Shown: one piece after another, positions 1 through 8,036 of the stretch | Numbering within the stretch: position 1 is the stretch's first letter | How the letters are laid out: the number at the start of each line of letters is the position of its first letter | Assembly (NCBI GenBank): GCA_947589565.1 | Contig: CANQBW010000001.1 | Coordinates: 1-48,686 of the forward strand | DNA: 48,686 bases | Reading direction: 5' to 3' | Source of the DNA: an uncultured Clostridia bacterium | GTDB taxonomy: Bacteria > Bacillota > Clostridia > Christensenellales > Borkfalkiaceae | Made by a program: the position numbers and the translations under genes | The notes under the pieces: model-generated | What the model was told of the DNA's origin: nothing | Databases searched by the model: none | Seen by the model: only the letters and a program-made list of their open reading frames with translations

Positions 1-250
1 GCCTCGCCACCAGCTCGGCTGTCGCGTTGCGCTCACAGCCCACCGGGCTGTTGAGCAGGAATGCAACGCTCCACTCACGGTCGTTTTCACGACAATGTGC
101 GTCCTGTGGGGCACCCTAGCCCATAAAAAACCGCCGCAATGACGCGACGGCATCTCGGAGCTTTGGGCGGACGCAAATCTTTTCAAGGAAAGCGCTCCGC
201 CATTCAAAGATACAGCAGATGCGATTTTCTGTATGTCAAAGCTCGATGGA
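1..250. repeat. Gene-free left edge with a remnant of the dispersed composite repeat
   Basis: No convincing gene was found here. Bases about 73-112 match the distal module of the dispersed composite repeat: a small cgtcg/cgacg-type hairpin followed by gacaatgtgcgtcctgtggg. The reverse complement of that string recurs near 6393-6414, and close variants recur near 16531-16552 and 44552-44573. Bases 36-50 form a small cagccc/gggctg hairpin. The core hairpin of the family is absent, so this is a truncated copy or one cut by the window edge. Confidence 0.55.
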
Positions 251-565
251 TCATATTTGTTCCAGAATTTTTTCCACAAAATAAATATCTTTTGGCTGCA
301 ATTTGCCGATTTTATGGACCAAGTAATCGGGTGAAATGCGAAAAATCTGCGAAAGTCGTATCGTTGACTGCTTTTTTAAGCCCGCTTTCCCCCAATCGAT
401 GATTTGATATTCTCCGAAAAAATTCGGTCTCGGGTCGTGCCCTGTGATTTTCGCCGACAAAAGTGTCGCGATCCCCGTTTCAAGTATCACAACGGGACGA
501 TATTTGAAATTCCCGGGATCATCTTCGAACACGACCTTCGCCAGCCAAATTTCCCACTTATTCAT
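251..565 (-). CDS. PemK/MazF-like endoribonuclease toxin of a Panacea toxin-antitoxin pair
   Basis: A 104-residue protein with the length and motif order of MazF/PemK toxins: an N-terminal strand (EIWLAKV), then KYRPVVIL at residues 21-28 with Arg23 at the usual catalytic position, AKITG with Thr41 where MazF has its conserved Thr, and a C-terminal S-x-IRLSQI...HKIGKL segment typical of the family. MazF-like proteins cleave RNA at specific sites. I chose the ATG at 565 rather than an upstream ATG because the conserved fold begins there and because ATGAATAA makes an 8-bp overlap with the end of the antitoxin gene, implying translational coupling. No good ribosome binding site precedes it. The family is fairly clear; the cleavage specificity is unknown. 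Confidence 0.75.
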   Translation of the reverse strand: MNKWEIWLAKVVFEDDPGNFKYRPVVILETGIATLLSAKITGHDPRPNFFGEYQIIDWGKAGLKKQSTIRLSQIFRISPDYLVHKIGKLQPKDIYFVEKILEQI

Positions 566-1115
566 AGTCATCGTCGTCCCAATCATCATGCGGGAGGATC
601 GTTGCACCGTTTTCTGCAAACCGTCCTATCGTTATAAGTTCCGAAATATCCTTCTTAGCAAAACTATCGAGAGGACGCATTTTGGAAAAATAATCCAAAA
701 TTTCATTTTTGCCGATAATCGCATTATGTTGCCCGGAATATGCGGTTTGCCAAGGAGAACCCTTCTCGTGCGTCATTTCCACAAGGGCAGATGCGGAATA
801 ACGCCCATATCTGCGATAGGTGTCAATAATCAGTTGAATTTCCTCATCGGACAAAATGCCTTTGCCCGTATTTTCGGAGACAGTGCAAATCGGGTCCGAG
901 CCGCATACACAAAAAGTGCGATAGACAGATTGCACGATGGGACCGAACTGCCATGCCAATATATCCTCTTCGAAGAGCGGACGGCCATTGCGCACCAAAG
1001 ACCACCCCTGCGCAAAATACAGGAGTTTATTGAGCTTAAGATTGGTAATGCTCCCTTCTTTTTCGCTATTTGCTATCTCTATAAAGACATTTGCAATCTG
1101 TATTGGATCAGCCAT
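558..1115 (-). CDS. Panacea-domain (DUF4065/SocA-like) antitoxin
   Basis: A 185-residue protein carrying the Panacea/DUF4065 signature: LKLNKLLYFAQG at residues 26-37 and AWQFGPIV at 54-61, the two most conserved blocks of this domain (also in SocA and GepA). Panacea domains are known as antitoxins that have been paired with many unrelated toxin folds. The tail is very acidic (DDWDDDDYE) and could contact a basic toxin surface; this is inference. The gene precedes and overlaps the toxin gene, the usual order for such pairs. Its ATG is preceded by TAGGAGG and a near-perfect promoter, so the pair forms its own transcription unit. Confidence 0.8.
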   Translation of the reverse strand: MADPIQIANVFIEIANSEKEGSITNLKLNKLLYFAQGWSLVRNGRPLFEEDILAWQFGPIVQSVYRTFCVCGSDPICTVSENTGKGILSDEEIQLIIDTYRRYGRYSASALVEMTHEKGSPWQTAYSGQHNAIIGKNEILDYFSKMRPLDSFAKKDISELITIGRFAENGATILPHDDWDDDDYE

Positions 1116-1133
1116 TCTTTTACCTCCTAAATT

Positions 1134-1162
1134 ATTATATCACATTTTTTCCTTTTTGTCAA
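1134..1162 (-). promoter_or_regulatory. Sigma-A promoter of the toxin-antitoxin operon with a flanking inverted repeat
   Basis: On the minus strand there is a TTGACA (1157-1162), a 17-bp spacer and a TATAAT (1134-1139), with TAGGAGG just before the antitoxin ATG. ATCACA at 1139-1144 and TGTGAT at 1167-1172 form an inverted repeat around the -35 box. This would suit autorepression, as in many toxin-antitoxin operons, but that role is inferred. Confidence 0.8.
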
Positions 1163-1200
1163 GCACTGTGATTTTTTGACGCTCGTTACATGACCGGGGG

Positions 1201-1308
1201 ATCCATTCACTGCGCGGCTTCGCCGCTCCGCTCAGGATGACATGTTACCTAAATTTAGGGGGATTCTTCGACTGCGCGGCTTCGCCACTTCGCTCAGAAT
1301 GACATGTC
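1201..1308. repeat. Two copies of the NATGACA hairpin repeat
   Basis: Bases 1201-1244 and 1261-1308 are two diverged copies in the same orientation. Each has a GC-rich hairpin (gcgcggcttcgccgc or a variant) followed by cgctcaggatgacatg or cgctcagaatgacatg. Related copies lie near 32622-32820, 39921-40108, 44425-44466 and 45255-45347. No coding potential was seen. Confidence 0.7.
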
Positions 1309-1317
1309 TAACACAAC

Positions 1318-1359
1318 TTTCCTCGTCGAATTTATTCCGCAGGAAGAAATTCGACAAAA
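1318..1359 (-). repeat. Stop-codon hairpin element, copy 1 (after the MBL-fold gene)
   Basis: Read on the minus strand, it starts immediately after the TAG of the 1360-2430 gene. It has an outer stem GTCGAATTT/AAATTCGAC, an inner stem TTCC/GGAA with a TGC loop, and the conserved 3' flank CGAGGAAA. This stem sequence differs completely from copies 3, 4 and 8 yet remains paired. Confidence 0.7.
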
Positions 1360-2430
1360 CTATCTTTTAAAAATTTCGGAAGAGTAACTCCCCTCAACGG
1401 AAAAATTCTCTCCGTCGGAGCGAACGATGATGTTGCCGTTGCAGGAGGCAAAGTCCCAGTCCTTGTTTTCAAGGTCGATATTCGTTGCCTTCGTCGTCAC
1501 ATAAATTTTGTCCGTATACTTTAAGAGGCGTTCAAGCGTCTGTTTGGTCGGAAAGGTCTTGTCGGGATTCGCCGTGTATTCGGGCGAGCCCGCGCAGCAG
1601 CAGACGCAGACGTATTCGGGACGGATGACGGAGAGAAGCGCCTCCGTGCTCGAAGTCTTGCTGCCGTGATGTCCCGCCTTGTAAAGTTTACAGTGCGGAA
1701 GAGAGTTGTTCTTGACAAGTTCCCGCTCCCCGTCCTCTTCGAGGTCGCCCGTAAAGAGGTAGTTGTTCTCCCCTTGACTTATGTACATACAGACAGAGTA
1801 GTTGTTTTCATCATCCGAAGGATTCTCGTAATAATAATTGTAGAGGAAGTTCATGGAGACCCCCTCCGAAAGCTCGTAGCTGCGCTTTGCGCCGTCCTCG
1901 CCCTTCCAGCACTGCAAAGCGGTATAGTGGACGGCTCCCGCCTCCACTTCCAAGTCGCGCTCTTTGACGTAATTTTGATAGGTTTGCGTCGTCTTGTTGG
2001 TCTTTGGAAAGTCGATGATGGTCCTGCATTCGAATCTTTGAAAGAGACCGGGGTACGTCTTGTTTCCCGCGAACGCCGCGATGTGGTCCTGATCGGCATG
2101 GGTCACAATGACGTACTCGAGGACGCCGTCCGTGCAATAGGGCTTTACGTAAGTTTCGATGGTATCCGCCGAGCTTGCGCGGGAGCCGCCGTCGATGAGA
2201 ATATCGCAATCGCCGATCTTGACGAAGATACAGTCCCCCGTGTACTTGTTCCCGAGTTCCAAAAAGTGAATGGACAGCTCCCCCGTCTTGACGGTTCCGC
2301 CCGTGGGCGAAACAGGTTTATTCCGAAGAAAAAAGTACCAATACCCGACGGCTGCGACGGCCAAAAGAACGACGAGCGCGACGAGAAATGCGGTACTTTT
2401 CCTGGAAATTTTTCTCTTTTTTCTTCTCAT
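1360..2430 (-). CDS. Membrane-anchored metallo-beta-lactamase-fold protein (ComEC-like hydrolase domain)
   Basis: 356 residues. A basic N terminus and a membrane segment at about residues 13-36 place the rest outside the cell. The globular part is a metallo-beta-lactamase fold like the C-terminal domain of ComEC/Rec2: IHFLELGNKYTGD near 54-66, ILIDGG at 78-82, the metal motif THADQDH with His111, Asp113, Asp115 and His116, then FTGDLE and AGHHGS further on. Free-standing proteins of this type are common in Firmicutes and their substrates are mostly unknown; nucleic acid or phosphoester hydrolysis is only a possibility. It is the last gene of the mscS operon, starting 3 bp after the UAP gene's stop codon. 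Its own stop is followed directly by a stop-codon hairpin. Confidence 0.8.
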   Translation of the reverse strand: MRRKKRKISRKSTAFLVALVVLLAVAAVGYWYFFLRNKPVSPTGGTVKTGELSIHFLELGNKYTGDCIFVKIGDCDILIDGGSRASSADTIETYVKPYCTDGVLEYVIVTHADQDHIAAFAGNKTYPGLFQRFECRTIIDFPKTNKTTQTYQNYVKERDLEVEAGAVHYTALQCWKGEDGAKRSYELSEGVSMNFLYNYYYENPSDDENNYSVCMYISQGENNYLFTGDLEEDGERELVKNNSLPHCKLYKAGHHGSKTSSTEALLSVIRPEYVCVCCCAGSPEYTANPDKTFPTKQTLERLLKYTDKIYVTTKATNIDLENKDWDFASCNGNIIVRSDGENFSVEGSYSSEIFKR

Positions 2431-2433
2431 GTG

Positions 2434-3627
2434 TTAAATTTCAATATGATTCTTTCTCAAAAGTTCGCGGGCGGTGTCCACGCTGTCCACTCCCGTCGCG
2501 TTTTTGACGGGCGCGAACTCCTCCTCGCGAAGCGTCTCAAAGGGAAGACAGCTCTTCATCTCCCGCACCATGTCCAAAATCAAGGTTTCGAACTTGTAGG
2601 CATTCTCCCGGTCGGGGGTGACGATCCTCTCCCCGTCGAAGTAGGACACCTTCTTTTTGACGACGTGGACGGGCAGCTTCTCTCCCGCGATCTCCCTCAT
2701 GCGCTTTGCGGAAAAGAGGTAGTCGAGGGTCACGCCGAAGCGGTAGAGAAGTTCGCCGTTTTCATCGAGGCGCGAAGCGTTCTCCTTCTCCATTTCATAG
2801 TATTCGATGACCGAGGGTCTGCCCCCCTTCAGAACGAGCAGTCCCACTTTCTCCTCGGGATACCCCTTCTTGACCCCCTTGACCCCGCAATCCATTCCGT
2901 TTTGAATAGTCGCGCCCACAAAGACGGGATCGGCGGGCTTGACGAGGACATTGTCCACGCCGAAGATATTGAACCATTCGACGGCGGGGAACTCCTTCAA
3001 TAAATTCGAGCGAATGAGCGACCCATACCATCCCCCGTTGCCGTCGGGAGAGAGGGCGAGCTTTGCCCTGTCTTCCAGGAGCAAATTCCCCTCGAAGTCG
3101 ACGCAGGGCGCCATGTTTTGCGGGAAAAACTTGATAAATTCGGGGGGGTATCCGAAGAAATCGTGTGCTTTGAAAAATTCCTTGGTCATATCATGGTTCT
3201 TTTCGCTCGTCATGATGAGGAAGGGAATGTATGCCCCGACCTCTTCCGAGAGGGAAAGCAGCCGCTTGGTATGAAGTTCGAATATGTAGAGATTGCGGGT
3301 GACGCCGATATTGAACATGCCCTTCGGAAGAGAACTTCCGAGCCGCGTCCCTTGTCCTCCCGCGAGCAGCACCGCGGCGACTTTTCCATTTTTCAGAGCT
3401 TCTCTTCCCGTCCGGGCGTATTCTTCGCTTTTTTTCAGAATTTCCTCGTGGGAGAGGTAGGGAATGGGAGCAATTTCCTCGCTGTCCGAGGCGATCGCGA
3501 TTTCGTCCAAAACGGAAAAGTCCACCCCATCCAGCTGTTTTTCGAGGAAGAGCCGCTCTTCCTCCTTCAAATTCTCCAAATATTTTATGAGCCGCTGCTG
3601 ATGATATTTTTCAAGAAGTTCTCTCAT
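2434..3627 (-). CDS. UDPGP/UAP-type UTP:sugar-1-phosphate uridylyltransferase
   Basis: 397 residues, close to the length of UAP-type pyrophosphorylases, which make UDP-N-acetylhexosamine or another UDP-sugar from UTP and the sugar 1-phosphate. The nucleotide loop LAGGQGTRLGSSLPKG lies at residues 88-103, followed by a DGNGGWYGSL segment equivalent to the UAP sugar/uridine loop, and later GVDNVLVKPADP. It belongs to this eukaryote-like family and not to the bacterial GalU or GlmU type. The start ATG follows GGAAGGGTGAT and overlaps the upstream GH36-like gene by 4 bp (ATGA). The sugar specificity cannot be read from the sequence. Confidence 0.85.
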   Translation of the reverse strand: MRELLEKYHQQRLIKYLENLKEEERLFLEKQLDGVDFSVLDEIAIASDSEEIAPIPYLSHEEILKKSEEYARTGREALKNGKVAAVLLAGGQGTRLGSSLPKGMFNIGVTRNLYIFELHTKRLLSLSEEVGAYIPFLIMTSEKNHDMTKEFFKAHDFFGYPPEFIKFFPQNMAPCVDFEGNLLLEDRAKLALSPDGNGGWYGSLIRSNLLKEFPAVEWFNIFGVDNVLVKPADPVFVGATIQNGMDCGVKGVKKGYPEEKVGLLVLKGGRPSVIEYYEMEKENASRLDENGELLYRFGVTLDYLFSAKRMREIAGEKLPVHVVKKKVSYFDGERIVTPDRENAYKFETLILDMVREMKSCLPFETLREEEFAPVKNATGVDSVDTARELLRKNHIEI

Positions 3628-5117
3628 ATATCACCCTTCCTTTCCAAGAGAAAAATTCCGGCTTGTCCCGCCTGTCCCGCAATGCGGAGGGTCTCCGCCC
3701 TCACGCCGAAGGAGGCGGTCGAAAACTCGTCCTTGAGTTCGTATCCCTCGAGCGGGAGCTTGAACGTCCCCTCTTCGCCGTAAAAATGCACGAAGAGAAG
3801 GCGGCTCCCCCCAAACTCCTTGCCGTAGATTTGCCTTCCGAGCGGTTCCGAGGAGACACAGCCCGTAAACTCGCACAAAAACACCTCGCCGCTTCTGACG
3901 ATCTCGAAAATGCGCTCGTAGAAGGAGAACGCCTCCTTCAAGAGAGAGATCTGCTCCTCGCCGAGCTTCAAAAGCTCTCCTTTGAGGCGGATCCGCCCCA
4001 TCGCCGCGGCGCAGAATTTGAACAAAGTCTCCTCTTTTGTCTCCCCGGGCAGGACTTCGAAGTCGATCATCGTCCTTCTTGCGGGATACACGCGGCTGAA
4101 ATTGGCTGCGGCGATCGCAGTCGCCCCCGCAACGCGCGGGAGGGAAAATACGCCCGAAAGTCCGCTCTCCATGCGCACGCCCTCCGCGATGAATTTTTGC
4201 AAGATCTTCTCGGTCTCCTCCTCCGTCCGCGGCTTTTTACCCTCTTCGAGAACGGCGGCGGGGATATTCAGATCGCGCAGCAGCGCGGAAAACTTCTTGA
4301 CGTTCCCGATCGAAATATTCTCCGCGGAGCAGACGACGGGCAGTTCCTCCTCCGAGGAGAGCTTCTTCGCCATGCGGCGATTGAGGGCTCGAAGAGCGTC
4401 CTCCAAACTCGGCTGGAGGACGATATGTACTTTGCAGGTCTCATGATACCCCCCGGGGGGAATCGTCTTGTTGCCGATGCGCTCTCCGCCGAAGAGCTCC
4501 AGCCGCTCTTTGGAGCGGCGGAGAATGATCTCGAACTGGTTGGCAGAATCGAGGCGCATCGCAAGAACCCCGTTCTCCGTTTGCACTGCCGCAAACGGGA
4601 GAAAGCGTCCGTCCCGTCCGAATGCAAGGGGCGGAGAATTTTCAAACCCGAGCCCCAGATCCTCGATGGTCTCGCCCAAAAAGGAGTAGGCGTAGGAACA
4701 GGCGGAGCCCATGCGATAGAGCTTCGTCCCTCTCTTTGGCGCAAAGCCGAAGGAGAAGGAGGACAGAAAGCGCAGCGTCCTCTCTTCCGTTGATTTATTT
4801 TCGCAGCGGATACTCACCGTAAAGACTCCCGTCTCGCGGTCGAAGACGAGCTTCTGGGTGTACTCCATTCCCCCTTCGTCTGCAAAATAGGAGTTCAGGC
4901 TCCCGCTCAAAAAGCGGACCTGGCGCAACACTTTGACGGGCACGGAGATCCCGTCCGTATATTCCGCATAGAAAAGAGGGGCGTCGCTCCCTTTCGGCTC
5001 GTAGGACGCCCCTTTCGGAAGGACTTTGAGTCCCACCGCGCTCTTTTTTGTGTTTTTTTGGGGGACCTGCGCAAAGAGCAGCGAGAAATCCCCGTAATCG
5101 AATTGTTGAGAGAACAC
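3624..5117 (-). CDS. GH36-like (alpha-galactosidase superfamily) protein with a reduced barrel, probably inactive
   Basis: 497 residues against about 700 or more for GH36 enzymes. Residues about 1-250 resemble the N-terminal beta-sandwich of GH36 (RFLPFAAVQTENGVL; IPPGGYHETCKVHIVL). The segment LPVVCSAENISIGNVKKF to about 295 aligns by pattern with the first barrel strand, and AAAMGRIRLKGELLKLGEEQ near 390-410 matches the last barrel segment. The middle of the barrel, where GH36 carries its nucleophile Asp and the acid/base region, is largely missing, and neither motif was found. I therefore infer a non-catalytic carbohydrate-binding or degenerate homologue. GTG start with AAGGGAAG upstream. 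It lies 21 bp after mscS and overlaps the UAP gene by 4 bp. Confidence 0.6.
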   Translation of the reverse strand: MFSQQFDYGDFSLLFAQVPQKNTKKSAVGLKVLPKGASYEPKGSDAPLFYAEYTDGISVPVKVLRQVRFLSGSLNSYFADEGGMEYTQKLVFDRETGVFTVSIRCENKSTEERTLRFLSSFSFGFAPKRGTKLYRMGSACSYAYSFLGETIEDLGLGFENSPPLAFGRDGRFLPFAAVQTENGVLAMRLDSANQFEIILRRSKERLELFGGERIGNKTIPPGGYHETCKVHIVLQPSLEDALRALNRRMAKKLSSEEELPVVCSAENISIGNVKKFSALLRDLNIPAAVLEEGKKPRTEEETEKILQKFIAEGVRMESGLSGVFSLPRVAGATAIAAANFSRVYPARRTMIDFEVLPGETKEETLFKFCAAAMGRIRLKGELLKLGEEQISLLKEAFSFYERIFEIVRSGEVFLCEFTGCVSSEPLGRQIYGKEFGGSRLLFVHFYGEEGTFKLPLEGYELKDEFSTASFGVRAETLRIAGQAGQAGIFLLERKGDI

Positions 5118-5138
5118 CTTCTTCCCTTTGTAAAAAAT

Positions 5139-6086
5139 TTATTTTTCGCTGTGGACGACGACCTGCGGGAAGGGAATTTCGATCCCGTTTTCGTCAAAGA
5201 ACTCCTTCAGAACACCGCGCATGTCGCGCTGGACCTGGAAGAAGTCGTCCTCCTTGCAGTACGCGCCGAAGGAGAGCGCAACGCCCGAGTCGCCCAAGTT
5301 GGAGACACCCATGAAGTCGGGACCCTCCTGCACAAGGGGAAGTTTCGCCTTGAGGGCTTCCTTATTCTCCTCGAAGAGCTTCTTGACCTTTTCGACGTCC
5401 TCTTTGTAGGCAATGGAGACCTCGACGGTCGGATAGGACTTGCGGCGGCTCTGGTTGATGAAGGTCGTCACCGTGCTGTTCGTGCAGACGCGGATATCGC
5501 CGCTGTAGTTGACGAGTTTGGTCGTGCGGATGCCGATCTCCTCCACCGTGCCGCGCCAGCCGTCGATCGTGACGATGTCGCCCACGGCGAGGGTGCCGTC
5601 GCAGACGAGGAAGATGCCCGCGACCACATCTGCGATGAGGTTCTGCATTCCGAGCCCGACGACGAGGGTGAGAACGCCTGCGCCTGCGATGAGGGCGCCG
5701 ACGTTGAGTCCCCAGACCGCGAGGATGGCGATCACGGCGATCACCCAGACGACGACGCGGAAGATGCTGTTGACGAGCCTTCCGACCGTCTTTCTTCTCG
5801 GCGTGCCGCGGAAAATTCTTTTAAAGATGAGTCCAACCACATAGAGAACGAGAAGGGTGATGAAGAGCGTCAAAACCGTGCCGACGAGCTTGGGTGCGAA
5901 CGCCAGAATTTGATTCAAAAATCCGATGCTTGTCGGATTGGACTGGCACCAGCCCGTCTCTGAAAAGATCTGATCGTAATACAGGAATCCGATCGCGGTG
6001 ATCCCTGCGAACAGAATGAGAAAGATCACCCCGATGAGCGTCCTCTTGCTGTTCTTCTTTGCCTTTTGCTTTTCTGCTTGATCCAT
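5139..6086 (-). CDS. mscS: Small-conductance mechanosensitive channel, MscS family
   Basis: 315 residues, near the 286 of E. coli MscS. A membrane helix at about 17-37 is followed by another at about 65-90 and the pore-lining region ALIAGAGVLTLVVGLGMQ, then NLIADVVAGIFLVCDGTLAVGD. This leads into the MscS beta domain (VTIDGWRGTVEEIGIRTTKL) and the C-terminal IPFPQVVVH, a family hallmark. The channel releases solutes during hypo-osmotic shock. The ATG at 6086 was chosen because AAAAGGAGAA precedes it, a consensus promoter sits just upstream, and the extra upstream residues are basic and unlike the family. It is the first gene of a four-gene unit. Confidence 0.93.
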   Translation of the reverse strand: MDQAEKQKAKKNSKRTLIGVIFLILFAGITAIGFLYYDQIFSETGWCQSNPTSIGFLNQILAFAPKLVGTVLTLFITLLVLYVVGLIFKRIFRGTPRRKTVGRLVNSIFRVVVWVIAVIAILAVWGLNVGALIAGAGVLTLVVGLGMQNLIADVVAGIFLVCDGTLAVGDIVTIDGWRGTVEEIGIRTTKLVNYSGDIRVCTNSTVTTFINQSRRKSYPTVEVSIAYKEDVEKVKKLFEENKEALKAKLPLVQEGPDFMGVSNLGDSGVALSFGAYCKEDDFFQVQRDMRGVLKEFFDENGIEIPFPQVVVHSEK

Positions 6087-6105
6087 GATTTTCTCCTTTT
6101 TCAGT

Positions 6106-6134
6106 ATTATAACAACTGCGGGAAATACTGTCAA
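6106..6134 (-). promoter_or_regulatory. Sigma-A promoter of the mscS operon
   Basis: TTGACA at 6129-6134, a 17-bp spacer and TATAAT at 6106-6111 on the minus strand. It lies about 20 bp upstream of the mscS start, with the ribosome binding site between them. Confidence 0.88.
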
Positions 6135-6235
6135 GCGTTTCGGCGGAAAAATTCGCCGGCAATTTGTCCTCTTCGCCGGACAGGCTCTTTTTAAGCGGAA
6201 TCGCTTAGGATTGTCTTTCACGCGAGACATGCATT

Positions 6236-6302
6236 GCTACTTTTTTACACATACAAAAAAGTAGCGCAAAAAAATGTTGGGATGCTTGCGATGCATCCCA
6301 AA
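6236..6302. repeat. Pair of hairpins related to the double-hairpin repeat
   Basis: A long A/T hairpin with arms GCTACTTTTTT and AAAAAAGTAGC (6236-6265) is followed by TGGGATGC/GCATCCCA (about 6277-6302). The A/T hairpin matches the second hairpin of the repeats at 8303 and 19943, with changes on both arms. The gap 6087-6501 holds this, the mscS promoter, the 14-bp dyad aagcggaatcgctt near 6193-6206 and the composite repeat below, and no gene. Confidence 0.6.
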
Positions 6303-6390
6303 CCCTTTAACGCTTTTCGTAATACAGCCCTTTGTTCCCAATGAAAGGCGCGTTGGGAAATCACAATTTTCCATAAGCGCACTCAATTGG

Positions 6391-6501
6391 CGCCCCACAG
6401 GACGCACATTGTCGTGAAAGCGACCGTGAGAGTTATTTAATCAAGGCAAACGAGTTCATTTCCTCGACAAAAATATTGCGCAGCAAGATTTTTGCCGAAA
6501 C
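6391..6501 (-). repeat. Stop-codon hairpin element, copy 2 (after spoIVA), with distal module
   Basis: The core at 6458-6501, read on the minus strand, begins directly after the spoIVA TAG. It has TTTCG, an outer stem GGCAAAAAT/ATTTTTGTC, an inner stem TTGC/GCAA with a TGC loop, and CGAGGAAATGA. The distal module at about 6391-6430 has ggtcgctttcacgac and the acaatgtgcgtcctgtgggg string. Confidence 0.75.
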
Positions 6502-7968
6502 CTAAATCAGAATGCAGATGACTCCGCCCTTGCCTTCATTGACGATGCGGGTCACCGTGCGGCGCATCTTGCGCTGGACGTTCTCCGCCATCGAAATATT
6601 CTTGTGGTAGAGCTCCTCGCCGAGCATCTCGCGGAGGGTCTTGCCGAACATGTTCGTGTTCCAGGCGCGTTCGGGCTCCGTGTTGATGCCCTCGGAGAGG
6701 GTCTTGACGAAGGCGCGGCTCTGCTCCTCGTTGCCGAGGGCGGGGCTGACTTCGCCGCTCAGGTCGACGCGGATAATGTGATAGCTCGGCGCGTCCGCAT
6801 GGAGGTTGACCCCCACCCGACCGCTCTTTTTGACGACCTTGGGCTCGAGGAGGCTCATCTCCTCGTTGTCGGGCGGAACGATGCCGTAGCCGCACTCCTG
6901 CGCCTGACGGAACGCCTGACCCACTCTGTCGTACAGTTTTTTCGCCTTGGCGAGCGAAGAGACAAAGCTCATGAGCGCAAAATCGCTGTCGATGTTCTCC
7001 CCGCACTGCTTTCCGAGGATCTGATAGAAGGTCCCCTCTTTTGCCTGCACCCTTACGCTTGCGCGTCCCTCTGCGGGGAAGAGCTGCAGATCGACGGGCG
7101 GCAGCAGCTGCTCGCTCGTGGAGAAGAGTCCGTCGAGCAGGGCGCAGTCGCTCATCTTGTAGATTTTGGGAGCCAGCGTCCGTACCGAGGAGAGCACCTC
7201 CGAAATGAGCTCGTTGTCGGGTTCAAGAACGCGCATCCAGTCGGGAAGGTCGATGTCGATGCTCATGACGGGGAACTCATAGAGCACCCGTTCCAAGAGT
7301 GCGCCGATCTCCTCCGCCGTGAGTTTTTCCGCATTCGCGCTGACGACGGGAGCCGCATACTTCTCTTCGAGCTTTGCGCACAGTTCCCCCGCACTCTGCG
7401 GGTCACGGCAATTGAGTAAGATCACGAAGGGCTTGCCGATCTCCTTGAGCTCGCTCGCCGCCCGCTCCTCCGCCTCTTCATAGGCTTCGCGCGGAAGTCC
7501 CGTCACCGAGCCGTCGGACGTCACTAAAACGCCGATCGTCGAATGGTCGCGGATGACCCGCCTCGTCCCCTCCTCTGCCGCCTGTTCGAAGGGAACGGGC
7601 TCCTCGCTCCAAGGGGTTTTGACGAGCCGCGGCTGCCCCTCCTCTTCGAAGCCCGCCGCTCCCGCCACGGGGAAGCCCACGCAGTCGATGAGCCGCACTT
7701 TGACGCTCGTCTGACGGAAGTTGATCTGCGCCGCTTCCTCGGGCACAAATTTCGGCTCCGTCGTCATAACCGTCCGACCCGAACCCGACTGCGGGAGTTC
7801 GTCCGTCATGCGCTGTTTTTTGGCGCCCTCTGCCTGCGGCAGGACGAGCTCCTCTAAAAACCGCTTGATAAAGGTCGACTTGCCCGTGCGAACGGGACCC
7901 ACGACCCCTACATAAATCTCGCCGCCCGTCCGTGCGGCTATGTCCTCGTAAACGCTGTTGTAATCCAT
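6502..7968 (-). CDS. spoIVA: Stage IV sporulation protein A, spore coat morphogenetic ATPase
   Basis: 488 residues, against 492 in B. subtilis, and full length. SpoIVA binds and hydrolyses ATP and polymerises on the outer forespore surface to form the basement layer of the coat. The P-loop GPVRTGKSTF is at residues 24-33. The family segments MTTEPKFVPEEAA and VRLIDCVGFPVAG follow, and the C-terminal region, which anchors the protein to the forespore in B. subtilis, is present. The ATG is preceded by GGAGGCG. A sigma-E-like promoter lies 35-64 bp upstream, matching the mother-cell control known for this gene. It is transcribed alone. Its presence is the best evidence that the organism forms endospores. 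Confidence 0.97.
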   Translation of the reverse strand: MDYNSVYEDIAARTGGEIYVGVVGPVRTGKSTFIKRFLEELVLPQAEGAKKQRMTDELPQSGSGRTVMTTEPKFVPEEAAQINFRQTSVKVRLIDCVGFPVAGAAGFEEEGQPRLVKTPWSEEPVPFEQAAEEGTRRVIRDHSTIGVLVTSDGSVTGLPREAYEEAEERAASELKEIGKPFVILLNCRDPQSAGELCAKLEEKYAAPVVSANAEKLTAEEIGALLERVLYEFPVMSIDIDLPDWMRVLEPDNELISEVLSSVRTLAPKIYKMSDCALLDGLFSTSEQLLPPVDLQLFPAEGRASVRVQAKEGTFYQILGKQCGENIDSDFALMSFVSSLAKAKKLYDRVGQAFRQAQECGYGIVPPDNEEMSLLEPKVVKKSGRVGVNLHADAPSYHIIRVDLSGEVSPALGNEEQSRAFVKTLSEGINTEPERAWNTNMFGKTLREMLGEELYHKNISMAENVQRKMRRTVTRIVNEGKGGVICILI

Positions 7969-8002
7969 AAAAAAACGCCTCCGCCGAAATTCCTTGCTTC
8001 TC

Positions 8003-8032
8003 TATCATATGGTGGAGGTCAATTTAATATGT
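8003..8032 (-). promoter_or_regulatory. Sigma-E-like sporulation promoter of spoIVA
   Basis: On the minus strand, ACATATT (8026-8032), a 14-bp spacer and CATATGATA (8003-8011) fit the sigma-E pattern of an ATATT-type -35 and a CATANNNT -10. No TTGACA/TATAAT pair was found before the gene. B. subtilis spoIVA is a sigma-E target, which supports the call. Confidence 0.75.
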
Positions 8033-8036
8033 TAGG

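Noticed and set aside
444-1130. Plus-strand open frame opposite the toxin-antitoxin genes
   Set aside because: The minus-strand genes carry family motifs, a promoter and a ribosome binding site; the opposite frame has none.
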